Below, piece by piece: positions 26,096 through 35,283 of a stretch of 64,000 bases of DNA (within the stretch, counting starts at the first letter, position 1; every line of letters begins with the position of its first letter). Below the pieces are notes generated by a model. The model made no database searches. It was not told the DNA's origin and saw only the letters and a list, made by a program, of their open reading frames with translations. Location of the stretch: positions 248,001-312,000 of the forward strand of contig NZ_CP026514.1 of NCBI RefSeq assembly GCF_002953935.1. The letters run 5' to 3'. A program made the position numbers and the translations under genes. The stretch is from Arthrobacter sp. PGP41 (GTDB lineage Bacteria > Actinomycetota > Actinomycetes > Actinomycetales > Micrococcaceae).

Positions 26096-27921
26096 GCGCC
26101 ATGCAGCTGTGGGACCAGCCGCATCATGACGGTTCCGCAATGTACGTTTCCAACCCCACTCCTGAACTGGGGGACGCAGTCACGGTGTTCCTTCGGGTTC
26201 CCCGCGCCAGCGGCGTAACGAAGGCACTGCTGCGCGTATGCATCGATGGCGAACAGGCGCTGCTTGAGACGAGCATCGATCGTCAAAACGCGGACGAGTT
26301 CTGGCTGAAGGCTGGTTTCCTTCTGGAGAACCCGGTGGTGAACTACCGCTGGCTGCTGGATGGATCCCCGAGCGGGTACCAGTGGTTCAACGGGACCGGC
26401 CTGCACACCCGCGACGTGACGGACGCCTGCGACTTCCGCATCACTGCCTACTCCCCGCCTCCCGCCTGGGCAAACAGTGCCGTCCTCTACCAGATCTTCC
26501 CGGACCGGTTTGCAAAATCAGTCGACCGGCCGGCACCGGACTGGGCCATCCCCGAGGACTGGGAAAACAAGGTGATCGGGCGGGGACCCGAAACTCCGTA
26601 TCAATACTTCGGCGGAGACCTCGACGGAATCACCACCCGCCTGGAACACATTGCCTCCTTGGGGGCCGACACCGTGTATCTGACACCGATATTTCCCGCC
26701 CGTTCAAACCACCGGTACGACGCATCCAGTTTCGACCAGGTGGATCCGTTGCTTGGCGGAGATGCAGCTCTGCGCCGCCTCTCCGGGGCCTTGCATGACC
26801 GCGGCATGCGCCTGCTTGGCGACCTGACGACCAACCACTGCGGGGACGCCCACGAATGGTTCAGGACAGCGGTTGAGGATCCGCAAAGCGTCGAAGCGGG
26901 ATTCTTCCTCTTCACCGACCACCCTGATGAGTACGTGTGCTGGTTCGGGCATAAATCGCTGCCGAAGTTCAACCACAGCGATCCGGAATTGCGCCGGCGC
27001 CTGTACGAGGGCAAGGATTCCGTGGTGGCCCGCTGGCTGGGACCGCACGGATTCGACGGCTGGCGCATCGACGTCGCCAACATGACGGGGCGGCACGGCA
27101 CCACCGACCTCAACCACATGGTTTCCACAACGCTGCGCCGGACCATGGCTGAAGCGGATCCGGAGGCGCTGCTGCTGGCCGAACATAACCACGACGCATC
27201 GCAGGACCTGCAGGTGGATGGCTGGCATGGCGTGATGAATTACGCCGGATTCACGCGCCCGGTATGGCAATGGCTGAAGCCGCCAGCCGCCGTACCGCTG
27301 GAGCCAGGGCCCTTCGTGTCCATCCCCCGGCTCTCCGGAAAAGACGTGGTTGGCTCAATGCGGGACTTCGCTGCGGCCGTACCCTGGCGCGCGGCCGCGC
27401 ACGCCCTCAACCTTGTCGGGTCCCACGACACCTTCCGGGTAAGCACCCTGCTCGGGGACCCGCGGTTGGTCACGGTGGCATTTGGACTGTTGGCCACTAT
27501 GCCAGGGATCCCCATGCTGTGGGCGGGTGATGAGATCGGACAGGAAGGCGTGAACGGTGAAGATGGCCGCCGCCCCTTCCCCTGGGACAATCCGGATGAA
27601 TGGGACCATGAGAGGCTGGCCACCACCCGTGCTCTTTTCCAAACGCGGAACCAGTCGGAAGCCCTTCGACAGGGCGGACTGCGGTGGCTCGCAATTGGAG
27701 ATGATGCTTTTGCCTTCCTTCGTGAATCAGCCAACGAAACGGTGCTGATCCACGCCTCCCGGGCCGACCATGCCGCCATCAGGATTCCCGCCCGGGTCGT
27801 CGGAACCCGCCTTCGCGGCCTCGCAGGGACCCCGGACGTTCACGCAGAGGCAAGTGGAGTGGTCACCCTGCCCAGCGCAGGGCCGGCCTTTGCCATGTGG
27901 AGCTGTGATCCGTCCGCTTAA
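26092..27921 (+). CDS. GH13 alpha-glycosidase (neopullulanase/cyclomaltodextrinase-like)
   Basis: The 609-aa cytosolic enzyme carries an N-terminal beta-sandwich (CBM34-like, residues about 1-115: VNYRWLLDGSPSGYQWFNGTG). The catalytic barrel follows: AVLYQIFPDRFAKS, GGDLDGITTRLEHIASLGADTVYLTPIF, DLTTNHCGD. Nucleophile is Asp327 in GWRIDVANM, acid Glu364 in LLAEHNH, and transition-state Asp446 in GSHDTFR. This layout fits cyclomaltodextrinase, neopullulanase or maltogenic amylase. It starts within malG (ATGA) so is made with the transporter, cutting imported dextrins that the divergent glucosidase finishes. An ATG at 26101 is an alternative start. Confidence 0.93.
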   Translation: MSAMQLWDQPHHDGSAMYVSNPTPELGDAVTVFLRVPRASGVTKALLRVCIDGEQALLETSIDRQNADEFWLKAGFLLENPVVNYRWLLDGSPSGYQWFNGTGLHTRDVTDACDFRITAYSPPPAWANSAVLYQIFPDRFAKSVDRPAPDWAIPEDWENKVIGRGPETPYQYFGGDLDGITTRLEHIASLGADTVYLTPIFPARSNHRYDASSFDQVDPLLGGDAALRRLSGALHDRGMRLLGDLTTNHCGDAHEWFRTAVEDPQSVEAGFFLFTDHPDEYVCWFGHKSLPKFNHSDPELRRRLYEGKDSVVARWLGPHGFDGWRIDVANMTGRHGTTDLNHMVSTTLRRTMAEADPEALLLAEHNHDASQDLQVDGWHGVMNYAGFTRPVWQWLKPPAAVPLEPGPFVSIPRLSGKDVVGSMRDFAAAVPWRAAAHALNLVGSHDTFRVSTLLGDPRLVTVAFGLLATMPGIPMLWAGDEIGQEGVNGEDGRRPFPWDNPDEWDHERLATTRALFQTRNQSEALRQGGLRWLAIGDDAFAFLRESANETVLIHASRADHAAIRIPARVVGTRLRGLAGTPDVHAEASGVVTLPSAGPAFAMWSCDPSA

Positions 27922-27951
27922 GGCCGCTGTGCCGCGGAGGAAATGCTCAGC

Positions 27952-27980
27952 TTGCTTATGACTTTTCCACTTCCTAGGCT
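27952..27980 (+). promoter_or_regulatory. Promoter of the PfpI-family gene
   Basis: TTGCTT (27952-27957) and TAGGCT (27975-27980) are separated by 17 bases, a good housekeeping-sigma promoter. Transcription would start near 27987, leaving a leader of about 70 bases with GAGGAGG close to the ATG at 28059. Confidence 0.6.
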
Positions 27981-28058
27981 GGAAACGTCAGGCAATAGCT
28001 TCCGGGGCGCGGTCCGGTGCCCGCAAGGCGCCGGACCCGCCTCAGTCGAGGAGGAACA

Positions 28059-28625
28059 ATGTCAGAACAGAGCATCGCAGGCAAGAAGGTGGCATTCCTG
28101 CTGACGGACGGCGTCGAGCAGGTTGAACTCACCAGCCCGTGGCAGGCAGTCAAGGACGCCGGCGGCCAGCCCACGCTCGTGGCCCCGAAGAGCGGCAAGC
28201 TGCAGGGTTACAAAGGCACGGAGAAGGGCGACACGTTCGACGTCGACCTCACCGTTGCCGAGGCCAACGCCGGTGACTTCGACGCGCTGGTCCTTCCCGG
28301 CGGCGTCGTCAACGCCGACCACCTCCGCGTGGACAAGGACGCCCAGGCGTTCACGCGCAGCTTCTTTGAACAGCACAAGCCGGTGGCATCCATTTGCCAC
28401 GGGCCCTGGCTCCTCATTGAAGCCGGCGTGCTGCGCGGACGGAACGTCACCTCGTACCACACGCTCCAGACCGACCTGAAGAACGCGGGCGCCAACTGGA
28501 CCGACGAGGAAGTGGTGGTGGACCAGGGCCTGGTGACCAGCCGCAAACCGGACGACCTCCCCGCCTTCAACGCCAAGCTGGTGGAGGAAATCGCGGAAGG
28601 CCGGCACGCCGGCCAGACCGCCTAG
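28059..28625 (+). CDS. DJ-1/PfpI family protein (type 1 glutamine amidotransferase-like)
   Basis: The 188-aa cytosolic protein belongs to the PfpI/YhbO/DJ-1 class, linked to deglycation and stress protection. The nucleophile elbow SICHGPWLLIEAG carries the catalytic cysteine and following histidine, and KVAFLLTDGVEQVELTSPW supplies the conserved Glu near the N-terminus that acts on the cysteine. The GDTFDVDL segment is also typical of PfpI. The ATG at 28059 has a near-perfect GAGGAGG. It has its own promoter and stands alone. Confidence 0.93.
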   Translation: MSEQSIAGKKVAFLLTDGVEQVELTSPWQAVKDAGGQPTLVAPKSGKLQGYKGTEKGDTFDVDLTVAEANAGDFDALVLPGGVVNADHLRVDKDAQAFTRSFFEQHKPVASICHGPWLLIEAGVLRGRNVTSYHTLQTDLKNAGANWTDEEVVVDQGLVTSRKPDDLPAFNAKLVEEIAEGRHAGQTA

Positions 28626-28762
28626 TTCCGCACCCAACCCCGGCAGTTCCCTCAGGCTTTAGAGAAAGTTCCGGTGTGGAGGAATTACTCCACCCGGTAG
28701 AGTGTTGGCACTTGCAGCGGCCATGTCCGCGCATCATCCATACACTCCCTGGGGGAACACCC

Positions 28763-30238
28763 ATGTCTACCGAACTCTCTCCAAACGCCAAGGGCCAGTC
28801 CGTCCAGGCCGCAGGATCCAAGCCCGCCGCACCGGAGAAAATGTCCCGGGAGTCCGTGACCATCATCAGCACGCTGCTGGTGGCCACCTTCGTGGTGATC
28901 CTCAACGAAACCATCATGAACGTGGCCCTGCAGCGGCTCATGGTGGACCTCCGGGTGGATGCGCCCACCGTCCAGTGGCTCTCCACCGGCTTCATGCTCA
29001 CCATGGCCGTTGTCATCCCCACCACCGGGTTCATCCTGCAAAGCCTCTCCACACGCGCCGTCTTCATGCTCGCCATGGGGCTCTTTGCCGGCGGTACCGC
29101 GCTCGCCGCGGCGGCTCCCGGGTTTGAGATCCTCCTGCTGGCGCGTATCGTCCAGGCGGGCGGCACCGCCATCATGCTGCCGCTGCTGATGACCACCATC
29201 CTCACCCTGGTTCCGCTCGCCAAGCGCGGGGCCGTCATGGGCAACGTCAGCATCGCCATTTCCGTGGCTCCGGCCATGGGCCCCACGGTGTCCGGGCTGA
29301 TCCTTGAGCATTTCACCTGGCGTTTTATGTTCGTGTTCGTCCTCCCGGTGGCCCTCGTGGCGCTCGCCATCGGCGCGAAGTACCTGACCAACGTGGGGGA
29401 GACGGAGAAGACCAGGCTCGACTTCCTCTCGGTCCTCCTGACCGTCCCCGCGTTCGGCGGGCTGGTCTACGGGCTCAGCCAGATCGGCGGCGGCCACGGC
29501 GGCCAGGCCGGTCCGGGCGCGCCCGCCATCGCCGCGCTGGTGATCGGCGTCGCCAGCCTCGCCGTCTTCATCCTGCGCCAGGTGCGGCTGCAGAAAGCCG
29601 AAGCCCCGTTGCTTGACCTGCGCGCCTTCAACTTCCGCATGTTCACGGTGTCCGTCCTGCTGATGGTGGTGGCCATGATGGCGCTGTTCGGCGGCGTGAT
29701 CCTGCTGCCGCTCTACCTGCAGGAAATCCGCGGCCTCGGCTCCCTTGAAACGGGACTCGCGCTGCTTCCCGGCGGCCTGGCGATGGGCTTGCTCGGCCCG
29801 GTCATCGGCCGGCTGTTCGACAAGGTAGGGCCCCTGCCGCTGACCGTCACGGGTTCCATCCTGATGGTTGTGTCCCTCTGGCAGTTCTCAATGCTCGACG
29901 CCGGCACGTCCGTTGCGTGGATCGTCACCTTGCACGTGGGGCTGAGTTTCGGGCTGGCGCTGCTGTTCACTCCGGCGTTCACCACCGGTTTGAACCCGCT
30001 GCCGCCGCACCTCTACTCGCACGGGTCCGCGATCATGAGCACGACGCAGCAGGTTGCGGGCGCAGCCGGCACGGCCCTGCTGGTGTCGATCTTCGCGGTG
30101 GTTTCGGCAGCGTCCGGCCTCGTGGCGGGGATGAGCGCCGCGTTCCTTACGGCAACCGTCATAGCCTTTGCCGCCGTCGTACTTTCCGCCATGATGCGCA
30201 AGACCGAAGGTGCCGGGCCGGGTCACGCGGCCCACTAA
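28763..30238 (+). CDS. MFS efflux transporter, DHA2 (EmrB/QacA) family
   Basis: The 491-aa membrane protein has about 14 predicted spans. The DHA2 signatures are present: LNETIMNVALQRLMVDL in span 1 (motif D1), PTVQWLSTGFMLTMAVVIPTTGFI, and the motif C-like ISVAPAMGPTVSGLILEHFTWRFMF. It exports drugs or metabolites by proton antiport; the substrate cannot be told from sequence. GGGGGA precedes the ATG at 28763. There is no adjacent regulator on the same strand. The long inverted repeat at 30263-30310 separates it from the convergent hydrolase gene. Confidence 0.93.
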   Translation: MSTELSPNAKGQSVQAAGSKPAAPEKMSRESVTIISTLLVATFVVILNETIMNVALQRLMVDLRVDAPTVQWLSTGFMLTMAVVIPTTGFILQSLSTRAVFMLAMGLFAGGTALAAAAPGFEILLLARIVQAGGTAIMLPLLMTTILTLVPLAKRGAVMGNVSIAISVAPAMGPTVSGLILEHFTWRFMFVFVLPVALVALAIGAKYLTNVGETEKTRLDFLSVLLTVPAFGGLVYGLSQIGGGHGGQAGPGAPAIAALVIGVASLAVFILRQVRLQKAEAPLLDLRAFNFRMFTVSVLLMVVAMMALFGGVILLPLYLQEIRGLGSLETGLALLPGGLAMGLLGPVIGRLFDKVGPLPLTVTGSILMVVSLWQFSMLDAGTSVAWIVTLHVGLSFGLALLFTPAFTTGLNPLPPHLYSHGSAIMSTTQQVAGAAGTALLVSIFAVVSAASGLVAGMSAAFLTATVIAFAAVVLSAMMRKTEGAGPGHAAH

Positions 30239-30262
30239 CCGGCCCCCGGCCTGCCCAACTGA

Positions 30263-30310
30263 GTAGCGCCAAGTGTCGTTTTGACCGCTCAAAACGACAC
30301 TTGGCGCTAC
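30263..30310. terminator. Perfect 22-bp inverted repeat between convergent genes
   Basis: Arms at 30263-30284 and 30289-30310 are exact reverse complements with a 4-base loop (CCGC). The core reads GTCGTTTTGA/TCAAAACGAC. It lies 24 bases after one stop codon and 9 bases before the stop of the opposing gene, so it could end transcription from both sides. There is no separate U-tract; four T lie inside the stem. Confidence 0.75.
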
Positions 30311-30319
30311 CTACTTGGG

Positions 30320-31156
30320 CTAGCCGGCGAAAAAGTCCGCCAGCTCCTTGATGAGCCTGTCCGGGGCTTTGATGACGCCGTCGTGGCCCAGGCCCGGGAG
30401 GATCGTGTAGCTGGAGCCGGAGAGGACGTCGTGGATCTGGCCGCAGGCCACGCCGAAGTACGCCGGGCTCTTTTCGCCCACCACGATCAGGGTTTCCAGC
30501 GGCAGTTCCAGGAACGGCTCGGCCGGCATGTCCGCCGCGATGATTGCCTTGATTTCCCGGACGCCCGTGCGCATCAGCTCGCGCTGCTGCTTTCCCTCGC
30601 TGGTGCCCGCGGTGAGCTTGTTGGCGAGGGTCAGCATCGAGAGCGGCATGCGGGACGAAAAGGAGCCGCCTGCTTCAAGTCCGCGCTTCAGGACGGCGAG
30701 GGCGCGGTCATCGTCGCCGGCGGCAACTGCCCGCTCGTATTCCGCCGTCCAGTCGGCCTTGACGCTGTGGTTCACGGAGACTGCGGGATCATACACGGCC
30801 AGCCGCTCCACCGGCAGGGTCCGCGCCGCGTGCAGGGCAACGGCCCCGCCGAAGCTGTGGCCGAACACGTCCGTGCTCGAGGTGTGCTTCATGACCGTGT
30901 CCAGGTCGCGGATGTCCACGTCCAGGGTGTAATCCTCCGGCTGGGGGGATGACGAACCGCGGCCGCGGCGGTTGAACGTGTGGACCGGACGGCCCAGCGC
31001 GGCGCTGAGCTTCTGCGCAAACTTCGTGTAGTCCGCGGCGGTCACCATGGAAGGCGGGACAATAACAACGCCCGAACCGGCGGAAGCGAGTTCCGTGCCT
31101 GTGGAGAAGAGCTCCAGCGTGCCGCCGTCGGGGGTCCTGATGTTCTCACGCGTCAT
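30320..31156 (-). CDS. Alpha/beta hydrolase
   Basis: The 278-aa cytosolic protein of the alpha/beta-hydrolase fold has the nucleophile elbow GHSFGG, an oxyanion-type VPPSM segment, NRRGRGSSS in the strand-3/loop region, LAVYDPAV after the nucleophile helix, and a C-terminal LPGLGHDG with the catalytic His. The substrate is unknown. It is a paralog of the gene at 40915-41769, with matching PDGG, RRGRGSSS, GHSxGG and LAVYD blocks. The start looks leaderless: TAGGCT lies 6 bases upstream of the ATG. Confidence 0.9.
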   Translation of the reverse strand: MTRENIRTPDGGTLELFSTGTELASAGSGVVIVPPSMVTAADYTKFAQKLSAALGRPVHTFNRRGRGSSSPQPEDYTLDVDIRDLDTVMKHTSSTDVFGHSFGGAVALHAARTLPVERLAVYDPAVSVNHSVKADWTAEYERAVAAGDDDRALAVLKRGLEAGGSFSSRMPLSMLTLANKLTAGTSEGKQQRELMRTGVREIKAIIAADMPAEPFLELPLETLIVVGEKSPAYFGVACGQIHDVLSGSSYTILPGLGHDGVIKAPDRLIKELADFFAG

Positions 31157-31162
31157 GTTCCG

Positions 31163-31168
31163 AGCCTA
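31163..31168 (-). promoter_or_regulatory. Candidate -10 of leaderless hydrolase gene
   Basis: On the minus strand TAGGCT ends 6 bases before the ATG at 31156. It matches TAnnnT and no ribosome site is present. Confidence 0.45.
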
Positions 31169-31244
31169 GCTGAGCAACCTGAAGGCAACCATCACGCGCG
31201 CTGCACCCCCGGAGACATTTTGGCCGTGGCCGGGCTCGGGATGG

Positions 31245-31913
31245 TCAGCCCAGGCGTGCGATGAGCGCCGTGCTCTGTTCCCGGATGGCCGGCAGTTCTT
31301 CGGCGAGTCCGCAGAGGATGAGCCCGGCGTCAGCCGCCTGCAGCGGAGATTCCGATGTTGCCAGTCCGTCTGCCCGCAGGTTGACCAGGGATTCGACGAG
31401 GCGGAACGCCAGGTCGCCCGGGTTCCCCGAAGCTGCGGCGGGACCCGCCGGGGACACGGCGGCGCCCAGTTCCCCGTACAGGTTCCGCAGTTCCTGCCGG
31501 TCCGCCAGGAACCGCGCGAACCGGCCGCCGCGGGCTTCGGGCAGGTGGTACAGGATTCCAAGGTTCCAGCGGGAGCTGCACAGTTGCGTGCCGTCATAAA
31601 GTGCGACGGCGTGAAGCCGGCCTCCCGGAGTCCCCTCGCCGTGGGGCAGGGCGGCCACCGCGCGGGCAAATGTCAGCCCGCCGAGCACGGTGCCCTCCAG
31701 CAGGTCCTCGAGGAGGTCGTCCTTGGTTTTGAAGTGGTGGTACAGCGAGGACTGCCTGATCCCCACGGCGTCGGCGATGGACCGGGTGGAGGTGTTGGCG
31801 AAGCCGTGCGTCGTGAAAAGCTCGGCCGCCGCATCCAGGATTTCCTCCCGGGCAGTCGCCCCGGGCCTGGAGGGCTGTTGGCTGCGGGGGCGTCCTGGTC
31901 CGGCTGAAGTCAC
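31245..31913 (-). CDS. TetR family transcriptional regulator
   Basis: This DNA-binding protein of about 222 aa has a TetR helix-turn-helix near its N-terminus (ILDAAAELFTTHGFANTSTRSIADAVGIRQSSLYHHFKTKDDLLEDLL). It diverges from the permease-carboxylase operon, so it most likely regulates those genes; this is inference from position. The GTG at 31913 gives a normal TetR N-terminus (VTSAGPGRPRSQQ); the open frame extends to 31991 but adds residues without support. The intervening 218 bases contain an ACCGGT centre at 32058-32063 that may be part of an operator. Confidence 0.88.
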   Translation of the reverse strand: MTSAGPGRPRSQQPSRPGATAREEILDAAAELFTTHGFANTSTRSIADAVGIRQSSLYHHFKTKDDLLEDLLEGTVLGGLTFARAVAALPHGEGTPGGRLHAVALYDGTQLCSSRWNLGILYHLPEARGGRFARFLADRQELRNLYGELGAAVSPAGPAAASGNPGDLAFRLVESLVNLRADGLATSESPLQAADAGLILCGLAEELPAIREQSTALIARLG

Positions 31914-32131
31914 CGCATCATTCTTGCACCCGGGCGGGCACGCCTTCGTCTCCGGGGCCGGGGTGAGGAGCCGGAAATGCCGTGGAAACAAGATGTCTTT
32001 GAGCCTTTTACCGAGGCGAAACTAGCTGGGGACATCGCGCTGGAAAACTATCAATTGACCGGTATTCCGCAGCTTTCGGCCGAGTGCTGCAGAACCGGCG
32101 GCCCCCGCCATTCCAGCCCCTGGAGAATCCG

Positions 32132-33634
32132 ATGACCTCAACCATTGCTCCCGCCGTCCACGCGGACGACGCGGATCTGACGTCCCTTGGCTACGAACCC
32201 ACCCTCCACCGGAAACTCGGCCGCTACGCTTCCTTTGCTGCCGGCTTTTCCTTCGTCTCGATCCTGACCACCATCTTCCAGCTGTTCGCCTTCGGCTACT
32301 CCTTCGCGGGGCCGGCCTTCTTCTGGACCTGGCCGGTGGTACTGGTGGGCCAGCTCCTCGTTGCCCTCAACTTCGCGGAACTCGCCGCCCGCTACCCGCT
32401 GTCCGGAGCTGTGTACCAGTGGGCCCGCCGCGTCGGGGGAGAGGGCGTGGGCTGGTTCGCCGGCTGGTTCATGGCCATTGCCCAGGTGGTCACAGCCGCA
32501 GCCGCCGCGATCGCCCTGCAGGTGGTGCTGCCCCAGCTCTGGGACGGCTTCCAGATAGTAGGCGGTGACCCCGCGCTCAACACCGTCAGCGGAGCCGCCA
32601 ATGCAGTGATCCTCGGAGCAGTGCTCCTGGTGGCCACCACCATCCTCAACTCGCTCGGCGTCAAGCTGATGGCCCATGTGAATTCGGTGGGTGTCACCTG
32701 CGAGATCGTCGGCGTCGTGGCCGTCATCCTCGCCCTGATCAGCGCAGCCCAGCGCGGACCGGATGTGGTTGCGGACACCACGGTGCTCCAGACGTCCGAC
32801 CTCGGCGCCGTGGGAGCCTTCCTGGTCTCCGGACTGATGGCCGCCTACGTGATGGTGGGCTTCAACTCCGCCGGCGAACTCTCGGAAGAAACCAAGGACC
32901 CGCGCCGGACAGCTCCGCGCACCATTCTTTCCGCGCTGCTCATCTCGGGCATCGGCGGGGCGCTCATGATCATCACGGCCCTGATGGCCGCGCCGAGCCT
33001 CGACGACGGCCGCCTCGCCACCGAGGGCCTGCCCTACGTCCTCACCGCCGTCCTGGGCACGTTCTGGGGCAAGGTCCTGCTGGTGGACGTGGCCATCGCC
33101 ATCTTCGTCTGCACCCTGGCCATCCAGACCGCCGGTTCCCGGCTGGTGTTCTCCATGGCGCGCGACGGCAAGCTGCCCGCGTCCGCCCTGCTGTCGACAG
33201 TCCACCCCACCCGGGGTACGCCCATGTGGCCGTCGATCGCCATCGGCGCGCTGGCCGTCGGCGTCCTTGCCATCAACGTTGGCAACGCCGCCCTGTTCAC
33301 CACCCTCTGCAGCGTCTGCATCGTCATGGTCTACATCGCCTACCTCCTGGTCACCGTGCCGCAGCTCCTCAACAGGCTCCGCGGCGACTGGAACCGGGTG
33401 GGGCAGGCGCTGCCTGAAGGACTGTTCTCGCTGGGCCGCTGGGGGCTTCCGGTGAACATCCTCGCGGTCCTCTACGGGGCCGTCATGGTGGTCAACCTTG
33501 CCTGGCCGCGTCCGGAGGTCTACGACCCCTCCGGCGAAAACGGACTCCTCCTTTACTCGGCGCCGCTGATGGTCGCCGTCGTTCTGCTCCTGGGGATGTG
33601 GGTCCGACGCCGGAACCTGGCTTCGAAGGACTGA
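32132..33634 (+). CDS. APC family amino acid/amine permease
   Basis: The 500-aa membrane transporter has about 12 spans. The APC signatures include YEPTLHRKLGRYASFAAGFSFVSILTTIFQLF, FAELAARYPLSGAVYQWARRVGG, and the GELSEETKDPRRTAPR loop after span 6. It heads the operon with the DUF1989 pair and the carboxylase, so it probably imports the nitrogen compound that they degrade (guanidine or urea; inference). GGAGA lies 5 bases before the ATG at 32132. A longer frame from 32084 is not supported. Confidence 0.9.
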   Translation: MTSTIAPAVHADDADLTSLGYEPTLHRKLGRYASFAAGFSFVSILTTIFQLFAFGYSFAGPAFFWTWPVVLVGQLLVALNFAELAARYPLSGAVYQWARRVGGEGVGWFAGWFMAIAQVVTAAAAAIALQVVLPQLWDGFQIVGGDPALNTVSGAANAVILGAVLLVATTILNSLGVKLMAHVNSVGVTCEIVGVVAVILALISAAQRGPDVVADTTVLQTSDLGAVGAFLVSGLMAAYVMVGFNSAGELSEETKDPRRTAPRTILSALLISGIGGALMIITALMAAPSLDDGRLATEGLPYVLTAVLGTFWGKVLLVDVAIAIFVCTLAIQTAGSRLVFSMARDGKLPASALLSTVHPTRGTPMWPSIAIGALAVGVLAINVGNAALFTTLCSVCIVMVYIAYLLVTVPQLLNRLRGDWNRVGQALPEGLFSLGRWGLPVNILAVLYGAVMVVNLAWPRPEVYDPSGENGLLLYSAPLMVAVVLLLGMWVRRRNLASKD

Positions 33635-33724
33635 GAGGCCGGAGCTTCACCCCGGCTTGCGGAGCAACAGCTCCGGAAACAACCACGCGCAACGAACCGC
33701 GCTCCAGAACAACACGGGATAGAC

Positions 33725-34609
33725 ATGACACAAGTAACCGCAAGCCCGGCACCGGCCGGCACCGCCACCACGGCAGGTGCCCGCGCCCACGCCCGGGAGC
33801 AGCACGGCAGGACCGTTGACACGATGCGGTTTGTGCCCGCCGCCTCCGCCCCCGACCGCCTGACCGCCGGCCTCACCGGGGACGCCGCCGCCCAGCCCAC
33901 CTGGGCCGAATCCCTCGCCTTCGGGCGCTACACCACCATGACCTTGGCCCGGGGCACCAGGATCAGGCTCACGGACACCTCCGGCGACGCCTGCGTGCAC
34001 GCCCTCCTCTACCGCGCCGGAGCCCTGCACGAACGGCTCAACATCGCGGACACCGTCAAGGTGCCCTGGCAGGCCTACCCCTCAACAGGCCACCCGCTGC
34101 TTTCCGACGCCGGCCGCCTGATGGCCACGATCGTCGCCGATGCCTCCTCCCGCCACGATGCCTTGACGGGCGCCACCACCTTGGAGGGAAACACGGCACG
34201 GTACGGTGCGGGCACCGCCCACAGTGCGTCCCCTGCCGCCCGCGAGCTGCTCACCCTTGGAGCGCTCAAGAGCGGCCTTGGCCCGCGTGATGTGGCGCCC
34301 TCGCTGACCCTTTTCAAGGGCATCACCGTGGACCCCGCCGGCAGCATCACCTTCACCGGGAGCGCCGGGCCGGGTGCCGCCGTCGAACTCCTGCTCCAGC
34401 TGGACACCGTGCTGGTACTGGCCAACACCGCCCACCCGCTGGACCCGCGCCCTGACTTCACCGGCACTGCCGTGGACATCGTGGCCTGGTACGCGCCGCA
34501 GGACCTGGCGGCACTGGAATCCGGCGCACTCACCGGGCCGCTGGCTCCCGAACACCTGCAGGCCCTGCGCAACACCGAACACGATCTGACCGCGAGGAAC
34601 TCCCGATGA
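33725..34609 (+). CDS. DUF1989 protein, urea carboxylase-associated protein 2-type (candidate carboxyguanidine deiminase subunit)
   Basis: The 294-aa cytosolic protein is one of two DUF1989 paralogs in the operon. Conserved pieces include GDACVHALLYRAGALHERLNIADTVK and LLSDAGRLMATIVAD, and a C-terminal WYAPQDL. Published work identifies such paired DUF1989 proteins as CgdA/CgdB, which deiminate carboxyguanidine to allophanate after guanidine carboxylation. On that basis the operon may degrade guanidine. The N-terminal 40 residues are Ala/Thr-rich and variable. It overlaps the next DUF1989 gene by four bases (ATGA). Confidence 0.82.
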   Translation: MTQVTASPAPAGTATTAGARAHAREQHGRTVDTMRFVPAASAPDRLTAGLTGDAAAQPTWAESLAFGRYTTMTLARGTRIRLTDTSGDACVHALLYRAGALHERLNIADTVKVPWQAYPSTGHPLLSDAGRLMATIVADASSRHDALTGATTLEGNTARYGAGTAHSASPAARELLTLGALKSGLGPRDVAPSLTLFKGITVDPAGSITFTGSAGPGAAVELLLQLDTVLVLANTAHPLDPRPDFTGTAVDIVAWYAPQDLAALESGALTGPLAPEHLQALRNTEHDLTARNSR

Positions 34610-35283
34610 ACACCGCCACCTACGCCTCTCCCGCAGCAGGCGCCCGCGACATTGCCCTGGTTTCCGGCGACGTGGTCCTCGACGAGCTGGTCGAGGCGCG
34701 CGGCCCCTGGTCCGCCGTCGTTTCCGCCGGCGATGTGCTGACCATTGTGGACCTTGAAGGCAACCAGGCCGTGGACTGCCTCCTGTACGCAGCAGGCGAC
34801 ACCTCCGTGCGGTACTCCGCCGCCGTCACCATTGCGCATCAGCAGTCGATTGTCCTGACCACGGGTTCCGTCCTGAGGGCGGAAACAGGCGCGCCCCTGA
34901 TGACAGTCGTTGCGGACGAGGTGGGCGTTCACGACACCATCGGCGGCGCCTGCTCCCAGGAGTCCAACACCCTCCGCTACGGCCAGCACACCCGTGAACA
35001 GCACGCGTGCGTGGAGAACTTCCTGATTGAGGGCTCACGCTGGGGCCTCGGGAAGGGGGACCTGGTGTCCAACATCAACTGGTTCATGAACGTGCCCGTG
35101 GACCCGGACGGTGCCCTGGGCATCGTTGACGGGCTGTCCGCGCCCGGAAAGCGCGTGGCACTGCGGGCCGAGGTGGATACCCTGGTACTGGTTTCCAACT
35201 GCCCGCAGGTCAACAACCCGTGCAACGGCTTCAACCCCACCCCCGTCCGCATGATCGTCACCCGGCCGGAGGCTGCACTGTGA
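34606..35283 (+). CDS. DUF1989 protein, urea carboxylase-associated protein 1-type (candidate carboxyguanidine deiminase subunit)
   Basis: The 225-aa partner of the preceding protein has the family motifs GNQAVDCLLYAAGDTSVRYSAAVTI, GACSQESNTLRYGQHTREQHACVENFL and NINWFMNVPVDPDGALGI, with conserved Cys and His residues that could bind a metal. A terminal VSNCPQVNNPCNGFNPTPVR is also invariant in the family. It is flanked by overlapping starts on both sides (ATGA and GTGA), giving tight co-expression with the first subunit and the carboxylase. Confidence 0.85.
   Translation: MNTATYASPAAGARDIALVSGDVVLDELVEARGPWSAVVSAGDVLTIVDLEGNQAVDCLLYAAGDTSVRYSAAVTIAHQQSIVLTTGSVLRAETGAPLMTVVADEVGVHDTIGGACSQESNTLRYGQHTREQHACVENFLIEGSRWGLGKGDLVSNINWFMNVPVDPDGALGIVDGLSAPGKRVALRAEVDTLVLVSNCPQVNNPCNGFNPTPVRMIVTRPEAAL

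Noticed and set aside
31914..32131. Guanidine-I (ykkC) riboswitch before the nitrogen operon
   Set aside because: Looked for because of the gene content; the conserved CUAGGGUUCCG and ACGG...GGGACAAAAGCCC parts are not present by eye. A covariance search would be decisive.
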